Assembly (NCBI GenBank): GCA_031254095.1 | Contig: JAIRVC010000117.1 | Location: forward strand, 1-5,126 | DNA length: 5,126 bases | Direction of reading: 5' to 3' | From: Acidobacteriota bacterium | GTDB taxonomy: Bacteria; Acidobacteriota; UBA6911 | Part shown: positions 1 to 5,126 of the stretch, piece after piece | Position numbering within the stretch: the stretch's first letter is position 1 | Layout: each line of letters begins with the position of its first letter | Notes under the pieces: model-generated | What the model saw: only the letters and a program-made list of their open reading frames with translations | What the model was told of the DNA's origin: nothing | Database searches by the model: none | Made by a program: the position numbers and the translations under genes

Positions 1-26
1 GTTGTCGGCCATGATTTAAAATTCAT
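1..26 (-). CDS. Possible start of a gene leaving the window
   Basis: On the minus strand an ATG at 26-24 is preceded by AGGGG (complement of 36-40) with a 9-nt spacer, a good Shine-Dalgarno arrangement. The reading frame stays open to the window edge and begins M-N-F-K-S-W-P-T. A second ATG in another frame (12-10, beginning M-A-D-N) lacks a ribosome-binding site and is less likely. Only eight codons are visible, so no function can be assigned. It starts 15 nt after the stop of the toxin-like remnant and 156 nt after the TolC-family gene on the same strand. It could be the next gene of that group or the partner of a former toxin locus, but both are guesses. Confidence 0.3.
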
Positions 27-41
27 CGTACAATTCCCCTG

Positions 42-109
42 TCACTTACGGTAAACATCCTTGCGGTTACCGATACGCACAACAAGGACGCATCAAGTAT
101 CACACCCCG
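42..109 (-). pseudogene. RelE/ParE-family toxin, decayed 3' remnant
   Basis: Read on the minus strand, 89-42 encodes V-L-V-V-R-I-G-N-R-K-D-V-Y-R-K followed by TGA. This matches the C-terminal signature of RelE/ParE-type toxins, where the last strand typically reads like 'VVRVGHRRDVYR' and carries basic residues needed for mRNA cleavage or folding. Directly upstream this frame is blocked by a TGA (95-93). The sequence just before it, in a neighbouring frame (109-89), reads R-G-V-I-L-D-A and could be the preceding strand, which implies a frameshift. No complete toxin (usually 85-110 residues) fits, because a repeat arm (138-158) and the TolC-family gene lie immediately upstream. I therefore read it as a dead 3' fragment of a toxin-antitoxin locus. 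The family call rests on about 13 residues recognised by eye. Confidence 0.5.
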
Positions 110-137
110 GTTTTCCAAACAGCAGAGCCAAGGCGTG

Positions 138-158
138 AAGGAAACACTGATTAATTGC
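138..158 (+). repeat. Solo copy of the palindrome-2 terminal arm
   Basis: These 21 bases match the outer end of the palindrome at 3427-3574 (the reverse complement of its right arm) at 20 of 21 positions; the only change is A for G in AAACACTG versus AAACGCTG. Weaker similarity (a T-G then G-C-G pattern) continues for a few bases. No facing inverted arm is visible nearby, so this is an orphan arm or a truncated element. It lies 25 bp beyond the stop of the TolC-family gene and just upstream of the toxin remnant. Confidence 0.7.
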
Positions 159-182
159 GTGCGCGCCGTAAAAGTTTTGCCA

Positions 183-1481
183 TCAAAAAACTGTTAATAT
201 CGAACCTGTTACGCGCAACAGTTCCACCTTGCGCTCGAAAAGATTTTGCTCCGCGTCAAGTTTCGCGAGCTCTTTCCGCCGCGCGTTAAGGCGCGCTTCC
301 GTCATTTCCCGCTCTCCAGCGCGCCCGCTTTCAAACAGGATTTCGTTGATTTCAACCATTTCTTCAGCCGCTTCAAGCCCGGCCGCGGCAACATCGACAG
401 CGCCGCGCGCGATGCGCAGGTCGCTCAATCCCTTCTGGATATTCCGCTTCATATCCGATTTCAAACGGCGCAGATCAAGCTGTTCCATGGACAGTTCTTC
501 GCGGCTTTGCGCGACGCGCGCTTTTGACCGCGACCCGTCGAACAGCGAGAGCTGCGCGGAGACGCCGATAAGATAATTGTTTCTTTCAAACCGGTTGTAA
601 TAATCCTCGTAGTTATTGGATTTGCTGAACATGCCGTATTCGCCGACCACGGCTATCCGCGGATAGCGCTCCGCCTTTTCCGCCGCGACGTGAAATTCCT
701 TCGCCCGTATTTTTGCTTCCGCCCGCATGATTTCGGGACTCGACGCGGCGGTTTTTTCAAACAGCGCCGCGGCATCCATGCCATAAACGGGGCTTTCCAT
801 TGCCGGCGTAATCGTCCGGATGGATACCGCGCCGTCAAGTCCCGTAAGTTCCCTCAACTCGGCTTCCGCAAGTAGCGCCTGTTCGCGGGCTATTAAAATT
901 TCCTGATTTGCCGCGGCGATTTCGGTTTTCAAAAGCGCCGCGTCAACCGGGCGCGCCCTGCCGGCTTCAACGTCAATTTCCAGAAATTCCCGGCGTTTTT
1001 GCGTTTCGGCGAGGACGCTTTCATTGAGCGCCGCGATTTTTCGCGCCTGATCGAGCCGGAAATAAACGGACGCGGTTTGGGCTGCCAGTTCGTTGTCAAC
1101 GATGTCGCCGCCGATGCGGACGGCTTTGACCGATTCTCCGGCCTCGCGTATAAGATTTTTGTTTTGCGCGTTGAAAAGAGGGTGGATCGCCTCAAACCTG
1201 AAAATCGAGGGCGCTGCCCCTTCGATGCTCAGCGGAAAGCCGTTGTTATACGCCGCTCCCGTGCCGACAACCGCCCGCGGGAGATCAATGGCGCGGGTTT
1301 CACGAAGCGCCGCTTCGGCCTGCCGCGTCTGCGCTTTAGCCATAAGCGCGTCGGGAGAATGCACGAGGGCCAAACGCACCGCTTCCTCAAGCGTAAGCGT
1401 CAGGTTTTCAGCGAAAGCCTGACGGCCTGATGGAAAGCCTAATACCGACAAAACTAAAAACACGCCGAATAATCTATTCAT
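183..1481 (-). CDS. TolC-family outer-membrane efflux channel
   Basis: Encodes 432 residues, a normal length for the outer membrane efflux protein (OEP) family. These proteins form trimeric beta-barrel and alpha-helical tunnels that connect inner-membrane pumps (RND, ABC or MFS) and their periplasmic adaptors to the outside. Residues 1-24 are a signal peptide (positive N-R start, hydrophobic core, A-F-A cleavage site before E25). The mature part begins L-T-L-T-L-E-E-A-V-R-L-A-L, the typical OEP opening. Two homologous halves follow, each with long Ala/Glu/Arg-rich amphipathic helices. Barrel-strand candidates are the Y-N-N-G-F-P segment in the first half and the aromatic Y-G-M-F to L-S-L-F-D-G segment in the second. 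The first half ends at the usual R-E-L-T-G-L. The start has GAGG 10 nt upstream, lying inside a short repeat. The gene is codirectional with the TPR gene, 163 bp away across a palindrome. No pump or adaptor is in the window, so the substrate is unknown. Confidence 0.92.
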   Translation of the reverse strand: MNRLFGVFLVLSVLGFPSGRQAFAENLTLTLEEAVRLALVHSPDALMAKAQTRQAEAALRETRAIDLPRAVVGTGAAYNNGFPLSIEGAAPSIFRFEAIHPLFNAQNKNLIREAGESVKAVRIGGDIVDNELAAQTASVYFRLDQARKIAALNESVLAETQKRREFLEIDVEAGRARPVDAALLKTEIAAANQEILIAREQALLAEAELRELTGLDGAVSIRTITPAMESPVYGMDAAALFEKTAASSPEIMRAEAKIRAKEFHVAAEKAERYPRIAVVGEYGMFSKSNNYEDYYNRFERNNYLIGVSAQLSLFDGSRSKARVAQSREELSMEQLDLRRLKSDMKRNIQKGLSDLRIARGAVDVAAAGLEAAEEMVEINEILFESGRAGEREMTEARLNARRKELAKLDAEQNLFERKVELLRVTGSILTVF

Positions 1482-1491
1482 AAAGCAATCG

Positions 1492-1527
1492 CCTCGAAAA
1501 ACCCCTCAGGGAACCTCGAAAAACCCC
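1492..1527. repeat. 14-bp direct repeat upstream of the TolC-family gene
   Basis: CCTCGAAAAACCCC occurs at 1492-1505 and again, identically, at 1514-1527, a period of 22 bp. The second copy is the outer part of the left arm of the 124-bp palindrome. The first copy lies outside it and, on the minus strand, supplies the GAGG that is the likely ribosome-binding site of the TolC-family gene. This looks like a partial duplication of the element's end. Confidence 0.85.
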
Positions 1528-1632
1528 AAACTCTGCGTTACGCGAGCGGGACAAAATGCTCATTTACCTCAAATGTAAACTCCGCTTTTGTCCCGCTCGC
1601 AAGCCTTGATTTTGGAGTTTTTAGAGGTTCCC
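1509..1632. repeat. Long imperfect palindrome 1 (124 bp)
   Basis: The ends begin GGGAACCTC on both strands. The outer arms match at 20 of 22 positions (1509-1530 against the complement of 1632-1611). An inner block GCGAGCGGGACAAAA (1542-1556) is perfectly repeated inverted at 1586-1600. The centre is a TTTAC/GTAAA stem (1563-1567 and 1575-1579) around a 7-nt loop. All three paired blocks share nearly the same centre, about 1571, so the whole unit could fold as one long hairpin. It fills the gap between the TPR gene (stop at 1645) and the TolC-family gene (start at 1481). No T-run follows, so it is not a canonical terminator, although a hairpin this size could attenuate transcription or protect the transcript. 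No target-site duplication is evident. It is probably a non-coding MITE-like or BIME-like element; that class is inference. Confidence 0.85.
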
Positions 1633-1644
1633 ATAAATAAAAAA

Positions 1645-2628
1645 TCATAATTTTTTCAGCGCGTCTCTGGCTCTGGAATTTTCCGGATTGTATGAAAGCG
1701 CGGACTGGAACGCCTCCTTTGCTTTCGCTTTATCTCCGCGCGCCAGATAGTTTTCGCCGAGATGGTAATAAACCTGGTCAAACGTCGGATCGTCGTCGGA
1801 AAGCGACCCGTTTGCGAGCGCCTGAAACTCGCCGCCCGCCGCTTCCAGATCACGGTTCAGGCGCGTCGCCGCCGCCGCCGCCAAAAAGCGGGAATAGTTC
1901 AATCGGGGATTCAGCGTCAGCGCCCTACGGCTCCACTGCAAAGCGCCTTCGTAATCCTGCCGCCAGAACAGGTAATCCGCGAGATCTTCACACGCGGCGG
2001 CGCTTTCCGGAAATTCCTCCGCCGCCCGGAGTAATTCGGCTTTTGCTCTGTCCCACTGTTTATCTTTTTTATGGATATTCGCCCATGCCGCGTATCCCTT
2101 CCGCCGGTCGATTTCGGCGATAGCCCGCGCCTCGGCTTCGGCCTTGTCCTTGCCGCCTCCCAGCATTCCAGGCGCCTGCAAATAATATTCGAGCAGGTCA
2201 AAACGAATGGACAGGTCTTCGGGCGAAAGCTTGCGCGCTGTCTCGAATGACTTGACCACCTGTTTCGCCATGGAATAGGCCGTGGTGACAAAGGCGCGGC
2301 CGGCTCGTTCCCCGGAAGCGCGTCCCAGCCAATGATGATAGCGAGCGTTCGAAGGTTCAAGTTCGACGGCTTTTTCCATTTCCTCGACGGCGGCTTTCCA
2401 GTCCTGAACTTTTAAATACGCCTTGCCAAGCCAGAACCGGATTTCCGCGTCACGGGGGTAGGCTTTCGCTTCCTGACGCAGAAGCTCGACCGCCTGTTTA
2501 AAAGAACCTTTTTCATACAGGCTGATCGCATCGGACAACTTTCCCGTCGCCGCGCCCGTCAAACGAGCGGCGAACGGAAGCGTTAGAAGTAAAACACAGA
2601 AAGCAAGCAATGTTTTTCGTATCGTCAT
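1645..2628 (-). CDS. Secreted tetratricopeptide-repeat protein
   Basis: Encodes 327 residues from the chosen start. An upstream in-frame ATG at 2682 would add 18 residues, but starting at 2628 gives a clean signal peptide (M-T-I-R-K, a Leu/Phe-rich core, then a T-G-A-A region), so the mature protein is probably periplasmic. There is no lipobox. TPR units are clear: about residues 31-62 (Y-E-K-G-S-F-K-Q-A), 63-95 (W-L-G-K-A-Y ending L-E-P-S-N-A), several in the middle, and the last unit about 284-317 (Y-Y-H-L-G-E-N-Y-L-A-R-G-D ending Y-N-P-E-N-S). A central A-P-G-M-L-G-G-G-K-D-K-A loop recurs, from memory, in a recognisable subgroup of bacterial TPR proteins. TPRs are protein-binding scaffolds; no catalytic domain is present and the partner is unknown. 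It lies upstream of, and codirectional with, the TolC-family gene. No Shine-Dalgarno is seen before the start. Confidence 0.88.
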   Translation of the reverse strand: MTIRKTLLAFCVLLLTLPFAARLTGAATGKLSDAISLYEKGSFKQAVELLRQEAKAYPRDAEIRFWLGKAYLKVQDWKAAVEEMEKAVELEPSNARYHHWLGRASGERAGRAFVTTAYSMAKQVVKSFETARKLSPEDLSIRFDLLEYYLQAPGMLGGGKDKAEAEARAIAEIDRRKGYAAWANIHKKDKQWDRAKAELLRAAEEFPESAAACEDLADYLFWRQDYEGALQWSRRALTLNPRLNYSRFLAAAAATRLNRDLEAAGGEFQALANGSLSDDDPTFDQVYYHLGENYLARGDKAKAKEAFQSALSYNPENSRARDALKKL

Positions 2629-2637
2629 AATAAATTC

Positions 2638-2666
2638 AATATATCCGAACAGCCGGAATCTGAAAA
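2638..2666 (-). promoter_or_regulatory. Possible promoter of the TPR gene
   Basis: On the minus strand TTTTCA (2666-2661, four of six to consensus) and TATATT (2643-2638, five of six) are separated by 17 bp. Transcription would begin near 2631, only about 3 nt before the chosen ATG at 2628. That fits the absence of a ribosome-binding site and would make the transcript almost leaderless. The match is modest and unproven. Confidence 0.35.
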
Positions 2667-2703
2667 GCCCATGGACGGGCATACGGCAATTTTTATTCCG
2701 GAC

Positions 2704-2729
2704 GGCAGGTTCGGCAGGCAGGTTCGCTG
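2704..2729. repeat. 13-bp tandem repeat at the HAD promoter
   Basis: GGCAGGTTCG is present exactly at 2704-2713 and again at 2717-2726, a 13-bp period, with a further GGCAGG-like overlap between them. It covers the place where a -35 box would lie relative to the TATAAT at 2733-2738. It could be an operator with two half-sites or a simple slippage product; the sequence alone does not decide. Confidence 0.6.
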
Positions 2730-2732
2730 GTA

Positions 2733-2738
2733 TATAAT
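2733..2738 (+). promoter_or_regulatory. -10 box of the HAD phosphatase gene
   Basis: A perfect TATAAT in the divergent intergenic region. Initiation would fall near 2745, giving a leader of about 24 nt to the ATG at 2769, or 9 nt to the ATG at 2754. The -35 position (about 2710-2715, TTCGGC) is poor and lies inside the 13-bp tandem repeat, so the promoter may depend on an activator. The overlapping AT-rich palindrome around 2731-2740 may also help melt the DNA for the opposite strand. Confidence 0.55.
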
Positions 2739-2768
2739 ATTGAATTTCTGCTTATGGAATTGCGATAT

Positions 2769-3428
2769 ATGAATCCAAAAATTACTCACATTATTTACGA
2801 CAACGACGGACTCCTGCTTGATACGGAACCTTTTTACACCGAGGCGCACGGAGAAGTCGCCGCCCGATACGGCAAAACGTTCGACTGGTCAATTAAATCA
2901 AAAATCATCGGGCTGAAAGCCGAAGATTCCGCCCGCATATGTATCGCCGCGATGGGCATCCCGCTGACCGTTACGGAATATCTTGAGGCGCGCAAAGCAA
3001 AACTCGAAGAACTGTTCCCGAAATCGGAACCGCTTCCCGGCGCCGTGCGCCTGACGCGCTGGTTCGCGGAACAGGGCGTGCCGCAGGCGGTCGCAACCAG
3101 CGCCGAGCGCTGCCACTTCGATCTGAAAGCCTCGCGTCACGGCCAATGGTATGCTCTTTTTAATTGCATCGTAACCGGAGACGATCCGGAGGTCGGACAG
3201 GGGAAACCCGCGCCGGACATTTTTTTGCTCGCGGCCAAAAGAATGCAGGCCGATCCTGAACAATGTCTGGTTTTTGAGGATTCGCCCGCCGGAATCGCCG
3301 CCGCCCGCGCCGCCGGCATGTACGCCGTCGCAGTTCCCGACCCCCACATGGATCACGGCGTTTACCGCGACGCGCATGAAATTCTGCGCAGTCTTGAGGA
3401 GTTTGATCCTTCGCGCTGGGGATTTTAA
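2769..3428 (+). CDS. HAD-superfamily phosphatase, pseudouridine-5'-phosphatase-like
   Basis: Encodes 219 residues, a usual size for HAD subfamily I enzymes with a helical cap. Motif I is D11-N-D13-G, with D11 the nucleophile and D13 the acid/base. Motif II is A-T-S near residue 111. Motif III is K146 in G-K-P-A-P-D. Motif IV is E170-D171-S. The cap lies at about 20-90. The stretch F-D-L-K-A-S-R-H (117-124) followed by G-D-D-P-E-V closely resembles, from memory, human PUDP (HDHD1) and its bacterial relatives, which dephosphorylate pseudouridine 5'-phosphate; related proteins act on other sugar phosphates. The substrate is therefore an inference. I chose 2769 because GGAA lies 9 nt upstream and homologues begin just before motif I; an in-frame ATG at 2754 would add five residues. 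It is divergent from the TPR gene, and its stop codon overlaps the first bases of palindrome 2. Confidence 0.9.
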   Translation: MNPKITHIIYDNDGLLLDTEPFYTEAHGEVAARYGKTFDWSIKSKIIGLKAEDSARICIAAMGIPLTVTEYLEARKAKLEELFPKSEPLPGAVRLTRWFAEQGVPQAVATSAERCHFDLKASRHGQWYALFNCIVTGDDPEVGQGKPAPDIFLLAAKRMQADPEQCLVFEDSPAGIAAARAAGMYAVAVPDPHMDHGVYRDAHEILRSLEEFDPSRWGF

Positions 3429-3574
3429 AGAAACGCTGATTAATTGTCTGTGCGGGCGAATTGCTTCGTTACGCGGTGCTCGTAACCTCAACATATTGTT
3501 GATATATGCCTCGATTCCTGCGCTCCGTGCGCCTCGCACTTCATCCCGCACAGGCAATTAATCAGCGTTTCCTT
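3427..3574. repeat. Long palindrome 2 (148 bp)
   Basis: The terminal arms 3427-3456 and 3545-3574 are inverted repeats matching at 28 of 30 positions, around the core AAACGCTGATTAATTG. Pairing is weaker inside. It closes on a central CATAT/ATATG stem (3492-3496 and 3504-3508) with a 7-nt loop, concentric with the outer arms, so the whole unit can be drawn as one hairpin. The left end begins within the HAD gene's TAA stop codon. No T-run follows, no transposase is encoded, and no target-site duplication is clear. It occupies most of the HAD to EF-G gap. A solo arm at 138-158 shows that the arm is dispersed in this genome. Confidence 0.88.
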
Positions 3575-3625
3575 GAACGATGAATTCGCCTGAAATATCC
3601 GGGTGAATAGTTGCCGATTGTTGGA

Positions 3626-3631
3626 TATACT
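3626..3631 (+). promoter_or_regulatory. Possible -10 box for the EF-G gene
   Basis: TATACT (five of six to consensus) lies 17 bp upstream of the first in-frame ATG (3649) and 41 bp upstream of the preferred one (3673). No convincing -35 box sits at the right distance. It would give EF-G its own promoter after palindrome 2. Confidence 0.3.
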
Positions 3632-3672
3632 GCATTTTTGATTCAACAATGTATAAGGCCGGCGTTCCTGCC

Positions 3673-5126
3673 ATGACGGAAAAAATACGCAACATAGGGA
3701 TTATCGCGCACATCGACGCGGGGAAAACCACCGTCTCGGAAAGATTTCTTTATTATTCGGGACAGACGCACAGGATGGGCGAGGTGCATGACGGCGCGGC
3801 CGTCATGGATTTTCGCGAGGACGAGCGCGAGCGCGGCATTACCATATCGGCGGCGGCTACAACATTTGAATGGAACGGCTGTTCGGTCAATCTGATTGAT
3901 ACTCCCGGACACGTTGATTTCACCGCCGAAGTCGAACGCAGCCTGCGCGTTCTGGATGGCGCCGTCGTCGTCTTTTCCGGAGTGGAAGGGGTGGAGCCGC
4001 AAAGCGAAACGGTCTGGCGGCAGGCCGACCGGTACGGCGTCCCGCGCGTCGCTTTTATAAACAAGCTTGACCGGGCCGGCGCCGACCACGAGCGGACGCT
4101 TGAGCAAATTAGAAAGCGGCTGGGCGCGAATGCCGCTTTTGTGAATCTGCCGTGCGGCCTGGAAAGTCAGATAAACGGCGTGATTGATCTGCCTGAAATG
4201 AAATGGACGGTCTTCGATCACGCGGCATTGGGGCGGGACATGGAAACGCGCGGCATTCCGGAAAAAATGCGCGCGGAAGCGGACGAGGCGCGAATCCGCC
4301 TGGTTGAATCCGCCGCCGACAGCGTTGACTGGCTGGCCGAGCTTTATCTTGAAGGCGAAACCATTTCCGGCGCGGATTTGCGCCGGGCCATACGCGAGGC
4401 GACGCTGTCCGGCCGGATGATTCCCGTCATGTGCGGAACGGCGCTTAAATATATCGGCATACAGCCTGTGATGGACGCCGTATGCTATTACCTGCCGTCG
4501 CCGCTGGATCGCCCGCCGGCGCGGGGGAAAAATCCTGAAACCGGGGAATCGGCCGAACATCCGCCGCTACGCGACGCTCCTTTTTCGGCGCTGGTTTTTA
4601 AGGTGGTCGCCGGATCGTCCACGGATATTTACTGGACGCGCGTCTATTCCGGCGAGCTGATCGCGGAAGAGCGATACTGGCAGCCCCGGTTGAAAAAGTT
4701 TGTCCGCCCGCGCCGCATTTTGCGCCTGCGCGCCGATCATACCGAACCGCTGGGTTCCGCACGCCCCGGCGACATCGTTGCCGTGCAGGGACTGAAAGAC
4801 GTTGTTACGGGCGATACGCTCTGCGATCAGCGGAATCCCTTAACTTTCGAACCGATTCAGTTTCCGCAAACGGTAGTGTCGATGGCTGTTGAAATACGCG
4901 CCGCGGACGACCGCGACAGACTTTCCGAAGCCGTCAGCCGCCTGCTTCGCGAAGATCCGACTCTCAACATTCACACGGACGAGGAAACCGGCCGGATGAT
5001 TCTTTCAGGAATGGGAGAGCTGCATCTTGAAGTAACCCGGAACCGGCTTGAGAGGGAATTCAGGATACCCGCCAGTTTCGGGCGGCCGAGAGCTTCTTAT
5101 CGGGAAGCGCCGCTGGAATGCGGCAC
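3673..5126 (+). CDS. Elongation factor G, probable secondary paralogue (3' end missing)
   Basis: A translational GTPase that moves tRNAs and mRNA through the ribosome or, in some paralogues, acts mainly in ribosome recycling. The 484 visible codons are about 70% of a usual 690-700 residue EF-G; domain IV (which sets translocation activity) and domain V lie beyond the edge. GTPase motifs are intact: A12-H-I-D-A-G-K-T19, switch I R54-G-I-T57-I, D76-T-P-G-H80 with catalytic His80, N130-K-L-D133 (Leu where Met is usual) and C254-G-T-A. Domain II (about 304-390) ends T-G-D-T-L-C and domain III (from about 397) holds G-M-G-E-L-H-L (446-452). Non-canonical points are G-V-E-G-V-E-P-Q (103-110), a missing F-V-G-x-L-T-F in domain II (replaced by S-T-D-I-Y-W-T) and V-S-M-A-V-E in domain III. 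The gene is not next to rpsG or tuf. An in-frame ATG at 3649 would add eight residues; neither start has a good ribosome-binding site. Confidence 0.93.
   Translation, partial: MTEKIRNIGIIAHIDAGKTTVSERFLYYSGQTHRMGEVHDGAAVMDFREDERERGITISAAATTFEWNGCSVNLIDTPGHVDFTAEVERSLRVLDGAVVVFSGVEGVEPQSETVWRQADRYGVPRVAFINKLDRAGADHERTLEQIRKRLGANAAFVNLPCGLESQINGVIDLPEMKWTVFDHAALGRDMETRGIPEKMRAEADEARIRLVESAADSVDWLAELYLEGETISGADLRRAIREATLSGRMIPVMCGTALKYIGIQPVMDAVCYYLPSPLDRPPARGKNPETGESAEHPPLRDAPFSALVFKVVAGSSTDIYWTRVYSGELIAEERYWQPRLKKFVRPRRILRLRADHTEPLGSARPGDIVAVQGLKDVVTGDTLCDQRNPLTFEPIQFPQTVVSMAVEIRAADDRDRLSEAVSRLLREDPTLNIHTDEETGRMILSGMGELHLEVTRNRLEREFRIPASFGRPRASYREAPLECG

Noticed and set aside
48..72. Small hairpin CGGTAAAC to GTTACCG as a terminator
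   Set aside because: It has a bulge, a 9-nt loop and no T-run on either strand, and it falls in the toxin-like coding remnant.
652..667. Perfect 16-bp palindrome GCTATCCGCGGATAGC
   Set aside because: It lies inside the TolC-family coding sequence and is explained by the codons for a Tyr-Pro-Arg-Ile-Ala stretch; no second copy or regulatory setting was seen.
999..1430. Plus-strand open frame of 143 codons within the TolC-family gene
   Set aside because: It is a shadow of the OEP coding sequence, with no ribosome-binding site and an Arg-rich composition.
1633..1660. A/T-rich stretch after the TPR gene as a rho-independent terminator
   Set aside because: The A-run and T-run can pair with each other, but there is no GC-rich stem, and part of the stretch is the coding end of the gene.
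1866..1882. GCC-type trinucleotide run
   Set aside because: It encodes an alanine run in a TPR helix and is ordinary for GC-rich coding DNA.
2898..3557. Minus-strand open frame of 219 codons across the HAD gene and palindrome 2
   Set aside because: It is antisense to all HAD motifs and runs through the repeat; its composition is Arg/Gly-rich and no domain is visible.
3643..4560. Long minus-strand open frame (305 codons) antisense to the EF-G gene
   Set aside because: It lies wholly opposite a clearly conserved GTPase domain; its translation is Arg/His/Pro-rich with no recognisable motif, as expected for a shadow frame in GC-rich DNA.
1..5126. CRISPR array, tRNA, rRNA or riboswitch
   Set aside because: There is no regularly spaced repeat with spacers, no cloverleaf-like segment and no conserved RNA core in the intergenic regions; these are filled by the palindromes, short promoters and the toxin remnant.

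Overview
The window looks like bacterial chromosome from a Gram-negative, diderm organism. It carries a TolC-type outer-membrane efflux channel and a secreted TPR protein with a classical signal peptide. The phylum cannot be fixed from this sequence. From memory, the TolC-like protein (with its 'YNNGFPLSIEGAAPSIF' stretch) resembles Acidobacteriota efflux channels, and the EF-G resembles secondary EF-G copies of deltaproteobacterial or spirochaete type. Both impressions are inference. The sequence is moderately GC-rich, and Shine-Dalgarno signals are weak for several genes.

Layout, left to right. Positions 1-26 may hold the first codons of a minus-strand gene that runs out of the window. Positions 42-109 (minus) read as the decayed 3' end of a RelE/ParE-family toxin. 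A solo copy of a repeat arm lies at 138-158. Next come two minus-strand genes, a TPR protein (1645-2628) followed downstream by a TolC-family channel (183-1481), separated by a 124-bp imperfect palindrome (1509-1632). A divergent intergenic region (2629-2768) holds a perfect TATAAT box and a 13-bp tandem repeat. On the plus strand, a HAD phosphatase close to the pseudouridine-5'-phosphatase family (2769-3428) is followed by a second large palindrome (3427-3574). The window ends inside an elongation factor G gene (3673 to beyond 5126).

How the genes relate. The TPR and TolC genes are codirectional and could share a transcript. In that case the 124-nt hairpin would lie between them and could set the expression ratio. 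The HAD and EF-G genes have no obvious functional link. EF-G is not in the usual str-operon setting (rpsL-rpsG-fusA-tuf) and has several non-canonical stretches, so it is probably a second EF-G.

The most notable non-coding content is the pair of long palindromes. Each fills the gap between two codirectional genes and closes on a 7-nt central loop. They share short blocks in the same order inside but have different terminal arms. The terminal arm of one recurs alone at 138-158. This suggests a modular family of dispersed, hairpin-forming repeats (MITE-like or REP/BIME-like). No CRISPR array, tRNA, rRNA or canonical GC-stem/T-run terminator was found.
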